The translations under genes were made by a program, and so were the position numbers. From an uncultured Eggerthella sp. (GTDB taxonomy: Bacteria; Actinomycetota; Coriobacteriia; Coriobacteriales; Eggerthellaceae), in assembly GCA_958431815.1 (NCBI GenBank), contig CAUASB010000016.1, forward strand, positions 1-23,851: 23,851 nucleotides of DNA. The letters run 5' to 3'. Under the pieces are notes generated by a model. It was not told the origin of the DNA. It was given only the letters and a program-made list of their open reading frames with translations, and made no database searches. This document shows positions 1-7,391 of the stretch, piece after piece (within the stretch, counting starts at the first letter, position 1; every line of letters starts with the position of its first letter).

Positions 1-561
1 ATTGTACCATCTGGGGAAATGTTACCGGTCAAAGACTGATCGATGTCTATTCGGATGCGACGGCCGATTGTACCATCTGGGGAAATGTTACCGGTCAAAG
101 ACGGCTTCGCCGCGAGGTTCGAGCACATCAAATTGTACCATCTGGGGAAATGTTACCGGTCAAAGACGGCGAGCATCCAGACGCGGTGCCGCTGTTATTG
201 TACCATCTGGGGAAATGTTACCGGTCAAAGACTGCGGCGTGGCGTAGTAGAGTTCGCAATCAATTGTACCATCTGGGGAAATGTTACCGGTCAAAGACGC
301 GCTCGCGCAACATCTCGCTTTCCATCAATTGTACCATCTGGGGAAATGTTACCGGTCAAAGACACATTGCACCGAAGTGCACGAAGCTCCGCAATTGTAC
401 CATCTGGGGAAATGTTACCGGTCAAAGACTAGGCCGCGGAAGAGGATCACCTGCCCCGTATTGTACCATCTGGGGAAATGTTACCGGTCAAAGACGCACG
501 TTCATCGGCGCATGCATCGGCATCAATTGTACCATCTGGGGAAATGCTATCTGCCGATATC
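1..561. CRISPR. CRISPR array (right end), type II-C-like repeat
   Basis: Eight identical 36-nt repeats start at 1, 67, 132, 197, 263, 328, 394 and 460. A ninth, at 526-561, matches only over its first 21 nt. The repeat begins ATTGTACCATCTGGGG and ends ACCGGTCAAAGAC. The eight spacers are 29 or 30 nt (30, 29, 29, 30, 29, 30, 30, 30) and unrelated to each other. Repeat 1 starts at base 1, so the array probably continues leftward. Read on the minus strand, every repeat ends in TGGTACAAT, an extended -10 promoter form like the TGCTACAAT ending of Neisseria type II-C repeats. The half-degenerate repeat keeps exactly this end. Minus-strand transcription from repeat-embedded promoters is therefore my preferred reading. 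The type is an inference: no cas gene and no tracrRNA anti-repeat is visible here. Confidence 0.97.
526..561. repeat. Degenerate terminal CRISPR repeat
   Basis: Positions 526-546 are identical to the repeat consensus. Positions 547-561 (CTATCTGCCGATATC) do not match it. On the minus strand the retained part is the 3' half with the TGGTACAAT extended -10, directly before spacer 496-525. The lost part is the 5' half, which in type II systems pairs with tracrRNA. It could therefore still act as a promoter for the first spacer, or simply be the worn trailer-end repeat of a plus-oriented array. Confidence 0.85.
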
Positions 562-597
562 CATTTAACGCTCCAATGTATGCCTGTGCGATTTATC

Positions 598-632
598 AAG
601 CGCCATTGCTCTCACTAAAACATGGCGCTTTT
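598..632 (+). terminator. Hairpin with short T-run after the CRISPR array
   Basis: AAGCGCCAT at 598-606 pairs perfectly with ATGGCGCTT at 622-630. The loop is 15 nt, and the plus strand reads CTTTTAT at the end. It looks like a modest intrinsic terminator for rightward transcription out of the array. On the minus strand the following bases (GATAAATC) make a poor U-tract. A run of nine G at 638-646 follows. Confidence 0.45.
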
Positions 633-676
633 ATGCTGGGGGGGGGCGGGTACAAGGCTAGCTAGGATGGTTGTCC

Positions 677-720
677 AAGAAAAGCTTGGCCTCTTGCATT
701 TGCTGTTTTTTGCTTTTCTT
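677..720 (-). terminator. Possible weak terminator of the zinc-ribbon gene
   Basis: AAGAAAAGC at 677-685 and GCTTTTCTT at 712-720 form a perfect 9-bp inverted repeat with a 26-nt loop. It begins at the stop codon of the minus-strand gene 719-1780. The stem is AT-rich and the loop is long, so function is uncertain. Confidence 0.25.
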
Positions 721-1780
721 AGCTAGTAGTCACTTGCGGGTTGCTGAGCTCGATGGCGGTTCCTACTTTGGAATCATCGCCAAATCCTTTAACCAGGATA
801 TTTCTGGTTCCGAATGCGTAGCTGCCCAACTCGTAATCACTGGTCATGTATACAAGGCCTTCGTTGGTGATGACGAAGGGGCTAGAAGTTTGCGATGAAG
901 CTGATTCGTTAACTGAATATCCGTTGTTGTAATTATTGATGCGGTCGTCGATATAACTGACCACTTCACTGGTTTTGTAGTTATCGCTTGGGTTTGCAGT
1001 CAAATAAGTCTTTACTGCCTGTTTCGTCGCGGAAATTGCTTCGTCCTTGTTCATGCCAAAGACCGTCCAGGGGTCAACCAGCTCGCCGGTTTGTAAGTTA
1101 TAAGTCTGGCTTTGGCTGAAATGGAAGCCGTGCGCGCCCCATCCCGTGGCATAGCCTGCATCGCGAATGCAAACGTAGGTGTCATCCATATAAGTGATGT
1201 CCATTCCCCTGGTAAGGGTGCACGCCCCATATTCGTCAGGATCGCTTTCCATCTTGTTTTGGATTTCATCCCAGGTGTCGGGGTAAGCGTTTGTCTTTGC
1301 GGCAGTGTTCTCCATCGTTTCTTGGATGCGGCGATTGATGTTGTCGATAGCGCTGCTGGGCGTAGAAGAAACGATTTGCGGATACGACCAGGTGTCTGAC
1401 GCACGTTTGCCTGAACTATAGAGGGGGTCAGAAGGCACACTAACGTCTGTTGTGACGGTGTTAACGGTATAGGCAGGCTTTTGATCCTGTGAAGCGAGTT
1501 GCTGCTGTTCTTGCTGACTAGGCAGATACACATTTGTATACACATAGTATGCTGCGTACGCCACGGATGCACCCAGGGCCAGCGCAAGGGCGATAATAAC
1601 TATGTGCGTTAGCATTTTGCCGGGAATTCGACGGCTTGAGCGCAGTGTCTGCTTTAGGCTGCTTTTTGTCCCCAAGGCATCTTCTGTATTCGAAGAGGTT
1701 TTAGGGTGCACAGGGGCGCTGCAGAATGAGCAGAAATTTGCTTCATCGGGAATTTCTTTTCCGCATTGGGGGCAAAACAT
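719..1780 (-). CDS. Zinc-ribbon membrane protein with extracellular C-terminal domain
   Basis: 353 residues. The ATG at 1780 is chosen because AAGGAG (1786-1791) lies 5 nt upstream; an in-frame ATG at 1801 has no such site. The N-terminus is a zinc ribbon of the zinc_ribbon_2 type with CxxC pairs at C3/C6 and C17/C20. A polar, basic linker follows, then one strong transmembrane segment at about residues 57-82, a Gln-rich stretch, and about 270 residues predicted outside the membrane. The outer part is rich in Tyr, Asp, Ser and Thr, and I do not recognise its fold. The plan (cytoplasmic zinc ribbon, one TM helix, external domain) is common among uncharacterised Firmicutes and Actinobacteria proteins thought to act in envelope sensing or cell-wall functions. 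It is a single gene, divergent from the gene at 1963, and its upstream region shares a motif with the surface-protein gene at 7029. Specific function unknown. Confidence 0.88.
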   Translation of the reverse strand: MFCPQCGKEIPDEANFCSFCSAPVHPKTSSNTEDALGTKSSLKQTLRSSRRIPGKMLTHIVIIALALALGASVAYAAYYVYTNVYLPSQQEQQQLASQDQKPAYTVNTVTTDVSVPSDPLYSSGKRASDTWSYPQIVSSTPSSAIDNINRRIQETMENTAAKTNAYPDTWDEIQNKMESDPDEYGACTLTRGMDITYMDDTYVCIRDAGYATGWGAHGFHFSQSQTYNLQTGELVDPWTVFGMNKDEAISATKQAVKTYLTANPSDNYKTSEVVSYIDDRINNYNNGYSVNESASSQTSSPFVITNEGLVYMTSDYELGSYAFGTRNILVKGFGDDSKVGTAIELSNPQVTTS

Positions 1781-1882
1781 AGCAACTCCTTGCCTCTTCA
1801 TTTCTTAAATAATAGCCAATCTATCTGGTTAAACAGTGAACATTGTCGTTACTGAAATAATGATCTGTTTTTCATTCCTTAT

Positions 1883-1906
1883 AAAGTGAGAAAAAACGAG
1901 TAAAAA
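1883..1906 (-). promoter_or_regulatory. Shared 24-nt upstream motif, copy 1
   Basis: On the minus strand this reads TTTTTACTCGTTTTT, then TCT, then CACTTT, followed by ATAAGG. It matches the copy at 7091-7114 at 20 of 24 positions. It lies 103 nt upstream of the ATG at 1780. The TATAAG just downstream could be a -10 element with a TTTACT-like -35 about 15 nt away, so the motif may be the promoter itself or a regulator site on it. Confidence 0.4.
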
Positions 1907-1962
1907 TTTTGCATTATGGAATAAGATGAATTTCGTTATTCGGGGGCAACGTTTGGGGGGCG

Positions 1963-3414
1963 ATGAATCCCTTGGATCAAATTCGTACTGTTCGTGGGCA
2001 GTATCCCGCGAAGCGTGCCGAGTGTGGCAAGGGTAGCTTGGGTGACGATGTTGAAATACGCTTCACCTTCGTTGAACCCGGTTCGCGCGAAGCTGACAAA
2101 CATGCGAAGAAGGTAGCAGCTGCAAGCATTGAAAGACTCGCGTTCCTGTGCGATTCGGGTTTTAAAACCGACCATATACTTATCGAAAAAATAGCTCAAA
2201 GCACCGGGCCATTATTTGGGCCGAACAGAACCGAGAAGCTTATCGATTGGATTGGCGAATCGTTGCTCGTTGAGTCGGCTATTGTCATTCAATCGGTGGT
2301 TAACTCCAACGAATCGGATGATCTGCGATTTGAGCCGTTTTACCGTGAAGACGGGGTATGGATAACCAAAACGAGGCTTGCAGCGGGAAAAGGCAAACCG
2401 TTTTTGTTGTTCAATGTGATGTCGGAAATAAGCGAAAGCTCTATCCCGGTGCTCTTTCCGAATGAGTCGGGGTTTCCGCAGGTAAAGCGCTATGTCACGC
2501 AAAGTGGTCACGATTATGCGTTCATCGGGCTGAGCACGTGCGGTCAAAGACATTTTCTAACTATTAGCTTGTTTGTATTCCAGCACGAAATTACACCGCT
2601 GGACTATCTGGTTGTGTGCGACCAGTTTGCGTCTTCTTTGGTCGATTATAGGGAGGATGCCCCTGTAACTGCGAAGGGTAAGGGCGATGCAGGGAAGGGG
2701 GGATGCGAGAAGACATTGATCCGTAAGACCCTCATTGCAAAAGCTCAAGGCCTGGGAATCGATGCGACCGATGCCAAATGGGACCGCTCAAACTTTAGCA
2801 AGGAAATTGAATCGGACTTTGCTCCTTTCAGCAAGGCGGACGTGCCGCACCTGCAAAAGCTGGTTCATGCCATTGTGTCGCTGAACCTCGAGGGGGTAGG
2901 GGTGGATTTTTTCTGCTCAGACGAAAGCGACGGGTTCATGGTGTTCCCTAACTACATCAGCTATTTGTGGTATCGCTTTGCGTGCGACCTTGGCCAGGTG
3001 AAAATCGAGCGCTGCGAGGTATGTGGAAGAGGGTTTTCGCTGGTCAAGGCAAGGGGCAAGCAGAGAAAGTACTGCAGCGAGCAGTGCAAGAACGAGGCAA
3101 AGAATGCTCGCGAGAAAGCAAAGAAAGGGACGGCAAGAAGGATGTTCCTTGACGAGGAACGTTCGGTTTCTTCCATTGCTGAAGAGGTGTACGGCAGTGT
3201 TGAGGCTGTGGGAAAGGTGCGCAAGCTTTTGGCGGAGTATCCTGCGCTGAAACATCGGATAGATGATGATTTGCTCGCGGGGACCGGTGGTTCGTTCGCA
3301 AGGCGCTGTATGGAAGAGGAGGTGGTTCCCTCGAATGTGATAGCCGATCGCATGCGGTATTTGGGGGTTGATCCTTCGACTTGCTGTTCAGAAAAACTGC
3401 AATCTGAAAAGTGA
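1963..3414 (+). CDS. Uncharacterised protein with C-terminal CGNR-like zinc finger and HTH-like segment
   Basis: 483 residues. The ATG is preceded by a G-rich stretch (TTTGGGGGGCG), a plausible but non-canonical ribosome site, and no other in-frame start lies just upstream. The first ~320 residues form a mixed soluble domain I do not recognise. Near the C-terminus there is a treble-clef-like zinc site with C351, C354, C371 and C375 (CEVCGRGF ... RKYCSEQC), followed by a basic helix (NEAKNAREKAKKG). This resembles the CGNR/DUF6076 zinc-finger group, whose members are thought to bind nucleic acid. The segment after it (SVSSIAEEVYGSVEAVGKV) reads like a helix-turn-helix. A DNA-binding regulator is plausible but unproven. 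It is a single gene ending at a strong hairpin (3502-3537). Confidence 0.85.
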   Translation: MNPLDQIRTVRGQYPAKRAECGKGSLGDDVEIRFTFVEPGSREADKHAKKVAAASIERLAFLCDSGFKTDHILIEKIAQSTGPLFGPNRTEKLIDWIGESLLVESAIVIQSVVNSNESDDLRFEPFYREDGVWITKTRLAAGKGKPFLLFNVMSEISESSIPVLFPNESGFPQVKRYVTQSGHDYAFIGLSTCGQRHFLTISLFVFQHEITPLDYLVVCDQFASSLVDYREDAPVTAKGKGDAGKGGCEKTLIRKTLIAKAQGLGIDATDAKWDRSNFSKEIESDFAPFSKADVPHLQKLVHAIVSLNLEGVGVDFFCSDESDGFMVFPNYISYLWYRFACDLGQVKIERCEVCGRGFSLVKARGKQRKYCSEQCKNEAKNAREKAKKGTARRMFLDEERSVSSIAEEVYGSVEAVGKVRKLLAEYPALKHRIDDDLLAGTGGSFARRCMEEEVVPSNVIADRMRYLGVDPSTCCSEKLQSEK

Positions 3415-3501
3415 AAACGTTGCAACTTGCAAAACAAGGCGGTTGATTGCGGTGGGCGACGTATATGCATGTTGTGCTAGTGCGGGCTATCTGCATCGGA
3501 C

Positions 3502-3537
3502 AAGCTGCTCGGGGAGTTGAGTTGCCCCGAGCAGCTT
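3502..3537. terminator. Strong hairpin between convergent genes
   Basis: AAGCTGCTCGGGG (3502-3514) pairs perfectly with CCCCGAGCAGCTT (3525-3537) across a 10-nt loop. On the plus strand it continues TTTAGTTTAAG-like, a broken T-run. It probably terminates the gene ending at 3414, and may also stop leftward transcription from the surface-protein gene ending at 3589. Confidence 0.7.
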
Positions 3538-3588
3538 TAGTTTAAGCTGGGTTTTGTTGATGACGTGGCTTACGCCGCTTCTTCTGTG

Positions 3589-6500
3589 CTACTTCACATG
3601 CTTTGCGCGGCGGAGTTTGCGGGTGCTGGCGAATAGGGCGGCACCAGCTCCTGCGGCGGCAAGGGCGGCTGCTGCTCCTGTGGTGTTTGCGGTGTTGTCA
3701 CTGGTTTTGGGCGAAGGGCTTTTTGCCTGCTGAGTGCTAGCTTCCGTAGTGTTCATCTGCAGGCTTGCGGGCGTGACAGCCGAGTTTGCTGCGTTGCCGT
3801 TGGCTGTTGTGTACTTTGCTGCTTCTGTTTCGCTGGCTTTCTTGCCAGCTGCTTCCTTGGCCGCAGCTGCATCGTAGGCAGCCTGAGCGTCGCGCAGGTT
3901 TTTCTCTGCTTCCTGGTAGTCCAGCAGCGCTAGTACGTAGCGTTCGGAATGGCGGCTGGTTTCTTTTTCGGCAGCATCAAGCGCTGCTTTTGCCTTGTCA
4001 GCTTCAGCCTGAGCTTGGCGGGCGGCAGCATACAGCGCATCCAGGTCGGAGAACTGGGCGTTACCGACACCATTGGCGAAGGCATCGTTGGCGTCGATTG
4101 CCTTCAAAGCCGTCAGTGTGGCGGAAGCATTGGAAAGGTTCTGCTGACGCTGGGCAACGGTTTCCTCTGCGGCGGGGATGGCTTCGGCGGCGTTATTGGC
4201 TTCTTCCTTGGCCTGGTTTGCCGCGGCCGCTGCGGCATTGGCCTCGTCCTGCGCGCATTCAACCGCGGAGATTGCGCTGGTCAAACGCGTATTTTCGTCT
4301 TGCGCAGCGGTAAGGGCCTGATTGGCGTTGGAAAGCTGCTGGTTAGCGGAATCTACCGTGCTCTGCTTGGCCGAAACGTCTGCGTTTGCCTTCTCCAGCT
4401 TGGCATTTGCGCTGGTGGTCTCGGATTCGGCTGCTGTCAGTGCTTTAGCTGCCGCGGTTTGGCCAGCAACGGCGTGCTGCTGATTTGCTACGGCATCATC
4501 GTAAGCTTTCTGGGCGGTCGCTAAATCGGCAGAAAGACCGCCCAGTGCCTTGGTTGCAGCATCCTTCTTTTCCTGTGCAGCGGTGGTTTCCGCTTCGGCG
4601 CTTGCCACTTCATTTTCGCACCCTGTAGCATTTTGCTTCGCTTGGGCTACAACCTGTTTCTTGGCGGCAATATCTTCTTCAGCTGCGGAAACAGCGGAAT
4701 CCGCGGCATCGAGGGCAACCTGTTCCTGGGCGACGGCGGCCTTGGCATCGGCCACTGCCTGCTGCTTTTCGGCAATTTTCTTTTCGGAATCAGCCACCGT
4801 TTGCTGGGCCCTTGCCTGATTTGCCTGCGCTTGCGCTGCCTTTTCGGCGGCATTCGCAGATGCCTGCTGCTTGGCTGTAAGAGCTTCTGCTGCTTCATTC
4901 TGCTGCTTTTGAGCCTGAACGAGCGCGGCCTTCGCTACATCGAGCCCGCTTCCCGGATTGTCCAAATATGCCTGGTAGGCGGCGATAAGCGCCTCGAATT
5001 CGTCAATGGTGTAGCAGGCGTAGCGGCTTTTGTAGTAGCTCGATTCTGAAGCGTTGTAGCACGAGGTGTTGCGGTACTGCGTGAACCCTACGCCCATCAG
5101 CTGGTCGGCTGCATAGAACAGGTTGGTGTAATGGCCTACAACCACGTTGCGGGCTTCAGCTTCGTGCTCAATCTGCTGCAACGTTGCATGGTTGATTTCG
5201 GTGATGCCAAGCTCGGCTTTGATCTTGTCAAAGGTCTTCTTTTCCATGGTGTACCAGCCAGCTGTCGGGTCGGAATACCCAAAGGCGAGGTCTTCGCAGC
5301 TCACCTGCAGAAGCGAGTGGTTCATCAGCCCCGCTCCGCGGTCGGCGCCCGTTTGCGCCACTGCCATGAAATAGAAGTTGGTGAGCGAATCGTTGCGCTT
5401 CATGCTGCCCACGAAATTATCGTCCGAAGCGCGCAGCTCGTTGATCTTCTTCATGATGTCGATGCTCTTCTTCAAGTTGACAAGGCTGATGGCATCCTTT
5501 TCGTCGCCGATCACGGTAACCATGTTGTTGCGCTCGGCGGGCATGTACGATGCACGGTCCCCGTAGGCGTATTCGTCGAAGCTTTCCTGTGTGGCTTTTT
5601 CGATCACCTGTTTTGCCTGTTCAAGGTCTTTTTTCTGCTGCTCGGTAAGGTTGCTCTGCTCAAGCATCCAGTTAACGAACCCAAGTGAACCCTGTTTTGC
5701 TTGTTCGTTTGCGGCATCAATGGACTGGTTGATGCGGTCAACTTCTGCCTGCGCGCTAGCTACCGCAGCATCGGCTGTATTTTTCTGAGCCTTTGCCTGT
5801 TCAACGGCGCTGTCGGCTGCCTGCTTTTCTGCCTGGGCGGCAGCTACGGCATCGTCTGCCTTCTGCTTTGCGTCAATGGCGTTGGTGTTTTCCGCTTTTG
5901 CAGCGATGAGGCTGTTGTTGGCATCGGAAAGGCCAAGTTGTGCCGAATCGAGGGCAGCCTGCGCCTTTGATGCAGTGTCTTTCTTGGCGGCAAGCGTTTG
6001 CTCGGCAACAGCTTCATCGCTTTCAGCTGCGGAAACGGCGCTCTTGGCAGTAGCGAGTGCGCTTTCCGCCTTCTGCTGCTTTGCCTTTGCGGCGGCTAAC
6101 TCTGCATCGGCTGCATCGACTTTAGCTTGGGCTGCAGAAAGGGCATCGTCTGAGACACCTGCCTTTGCCGAATCGAGCGCGCTTTTGGCTGCGGCGAGAT
6201 TGCTGGTTGCCTGTTCTACGGCGCTGTCGGCGTTTGCCTTAGCTGCTTTCGCGGAAGCGAGCTTTTCTTTTGCTTGGCTGGCCGCCTCTTTTGCGTTTGC
6301 GGCGGTAGCTTGGGCATTTTTAAGGTTGCTTTGAGCCTTCGAAAGGGCAGCCGTGGCGGAATCAACTTCTGTCTGGGCAGCCTTAACGGCTTCCTGCGCC
6401 TTGGCAAGCGCTTCCGGTGTTGCCTCGGCAGCTGCTGCCTTCGCCTTTGCCAGGGCATCGTTTGCCTGCTGGGCTTTTTCCTGCGCCGCCTCGTATGCCT

Positions 6501-7029
6501 GTTGCTTTTCGGCGGCAGTTGCTTTTGCGGTAGTTAGCTGATTGTTTGCAGCGGCAAGCTGCTTTTCGCCCTCATCGGCTGCAGCTTGTGCGGCATCGAT
6601 CTGGCTGGCAAGCGCATCGTTGGCTGCCGTGCGTGCGGTAGCTGCCGATGTGGCAGCATCGCTGTAGGCTTGCTTTGCTTTTGCCTGTGCGGCGGCTGCT
6701 GCGTTGTAGGGTTCGGATGCAGTTTGATATTCGGATTTTGCCTGGTTGTAGGCCTCTTGCGCTTCGGCAAGCACCGCTTGAAGTTCTGCGGCGGTTTTCG
6801 CGTTCTGCAAGTTCTGGCGAATCAGCGCTGCGGCAGTTCGGTTGCTGGGCTCTGCCTTTTTGGAAAGCGAAGGGCTTTCGTTTTCGTTGGATACGTTCTG
6901 TGCGTGGGCCGTTGCAGGCAAAATGGTGGGCAGCGCCAGGCCGGCCGTGAGCATTACGCTTGTTGCGATTGCTGCGGGGGAAGCTGTCCTTTTGCGGGCT
7001 GCGGTGGCACGGGCATGTTGTGCGCTCAT
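3589..7029 (-). CDS. Large secreted coiled-coil surface protein with central CAP-like module and sortase-like tail
   Basis: 1146 residues from the ATG at 7029, which has AAAGG 7 nt upstream; the TTG at 7044 is less likely. The N-terminus is a signal peptide: a basic start, a hydrophobic core, and likely cleavage after ATAHA near residue 43. Residues ~45-490 and ~695-1090 are Ala/Lys/Glu/Gln-rich coiled coils with loose internal repeats. Residues ~495-690 form a globular module with features of the CAP (SCP/PR1-like) fold, seen in HSLLQVSCEDLAFG and VVGHYTNLFYAADQLMGVGF. CAP modules set between coiled coils are known in SEC10/PgrA-type surface-exclusion and adhesin proteins of Gram-positive bacteria. 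The C-terminus has SPKTSDNT, then an Ala/Gly hydrophobic stretch and RKLRRAKHVK. That is the layout of a sortase substrate, but SPKTS departs from LPxTG. It probably acts as a wall-anchored stalk or adhesin; target unknown. Confidence 0.9.
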   Translation of the reverse strand: MSAQHARATAARKRTASPAAIATSVMLTAGLALPTILPATAHAQNVSNENESPSLSKKAEPSNRTAAALIRQNLQNAKTAAELQAVLAEAQEAYNQAKSEYQTASEPYNAAAAAQAKAKQAYSDAATSAATARTAANDALASQIDAAQAAADEGEKQLAAANNQLTTAKATAAEKQQAYEAAQEKAQQANDALAKAKAAAAEATPEALAKAQEAVKAAQTEVDSATAALSKAQSNLKNAQATAANAKEAASQAKEKLASAKAAKANADSAVEQATSNLAAAKSALDSAKAGVSDDALSAAQAKVDAADAELAAAKAKQQKAESALATAKSAVSAAESDEAVAEQTLAAKKDTASKAQAALDSAQLGLSDANNSLIAAKAENTNAIDAKQKADDAVAAAQAEKQAADSAVEQAKAQKNTADAAVASAQAEVDRINQSIDAANEQAKQGSLGFVNWMLEQSNLTEQQKKDLEQAKQVIEKATQESFDEYAYGDRASYMPAERNNMVTVIGDEKDAISLVNLKKSIDIMKKINELRASDDNFVGSMKRNDSLTNFYFMAVAQTGADRGAGLMNHSLLQVSCEDLAFGYSDPTAGWYTMEKKTFDKIKAELGITEINHATLQQIEHEAEARNVVVGHYTNLFYAADQLMGVGFTQYRNTSCYNASESSYYKSRYACYTIDEFEALIAAYQAYLDNPGSGLDVAKAALVQAQKQQNEAAEALTAKQQASANAAEKAAQAQANQARAQQTVADSEKKIAEKQQAVADAKAAVAQEQVALDAADSAVSAAEEDIAAKKQVVAQAKQNATGCENEVASAEAETTAAQEKKDAATKALGGLSADLATAQKAYDDAVANQQHAVAGQTAAAKALTAAESETTSANAKLEKANADVSAKQSTVDSANQQLSNANQALTAAQDENTRLTSAISAVECAQDEANAAAAAANQAKEEANNAAEAIPAAEETVAQRQQNLSNASATLTALKAIDANDAFANGVGNAQFSDLDALYAAARQAQAEADKAKAALDAAEKETSRHSERYVLALLDYQEAEKNLRDAQAAYDAAAAKEAAGKKASETEAAKYTTANGNAANSAVTPASLQMNTTEASTQQAKSPSPKTSDNTANTTGAAAALAAAGAGAALFASTRKLRRAKHVK

Positions 7030-7090
7030 GGGGTTTCCTTTCAACCGAGGTTTTCGTTGCTTCTATACTCGGTTTGCTTTAACCCTCTAA

Positions 7091-7114
7091 AAAGTGCTTA
7101 AAAACGGGTAAAAA
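7091..7114 (-). promoter_or_regulatory. Shared 24-nt upstream motif, copy 2
   Basis: The minus strand reads TTTTTACCCGTTTTT, then AAG, then CACTTT. It is 20/24 identical to the copy at 1883-1906 and lies 62 nt upstream of the surface-protein ATG at 7029. TTTAGA follows, and TATAGA (7062-7067) is an alternative -10. The function is inferred only from the repetition and position. Confidence 0.4.
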
Positions 7115-7274
7115 AATAAAAGGCTATTTCCCCTGTCGAAAACGCGCTAAGACCTTCAGGTTTATCGAATGTTTGAAAATCAATCAGCAGGTTAAAAACT
7201 GGAGACAAGGAGCAGGGCATTTCAGTGTGCTTTATGTGTCTAAAATGCATAGTTCCCGGTTTCCTATGCGTCTT

Positions 7275-7356
7275 CCTATGTAAAAGCGTGCAAAGCAAAA
7301 CGTTTTATCTATGAAAAAATGTGTTCCTAGAAGAAAATAACCTATATAAAAACGTG
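7275..7356 (+). repeat. Pair of 16-nt direct repeats upstream of the AAA ATPase gene
   Basis: CCTATGTAAAAGCGTG at 7275-7290 and CCTATATAAAAACGTG at 7341-7356 match at 14 of 16 positions, 66 nt apart. The second copy ends 35 nt before the ATG at 7392 and contains TATAAA, a possible -10. They may be regulator sites for the ATPase gene. Apart from these and the motif at 7091-7114, I see nothing in the ~360-nt divergent gap 7030-7391. Confidence 0.4.
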
Positions 7357-7391
7357 ATTAGTAATTCATGAGGGATGTGTGGGGTAAGGGC

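Noticed and set aside
638..650. Run of nine G followed by CGGG
   Set aside because: It is intergenic and not placed in any promoter or gene I can identify, so no switch function can be claimed.
2..665. Several ORFs of 81-171 codons with repeated peptides (LYHLGKCYRSKT, CTIWGNVTGQR) over positions 2-665
   Set aside because: They are translations of the CRISPR repeat in different frames, with no ribosome sites.
2541..2551. CGGTCAAAGAC, identical to the last 11 nt of the CRISPR repeat
   Set aside because: It lies in the coding frame of the 1963-3414 gene with no further match either side. About one such chance match is not surprising in 24 kb.
3961..4524. Plus-strand ORFs of up to 191 codons within the surface-protein gene
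   Set aside because: They arise from the Ala/Lys-rich repetitive codons of the opposite strand, and their own translations look low-complexity.
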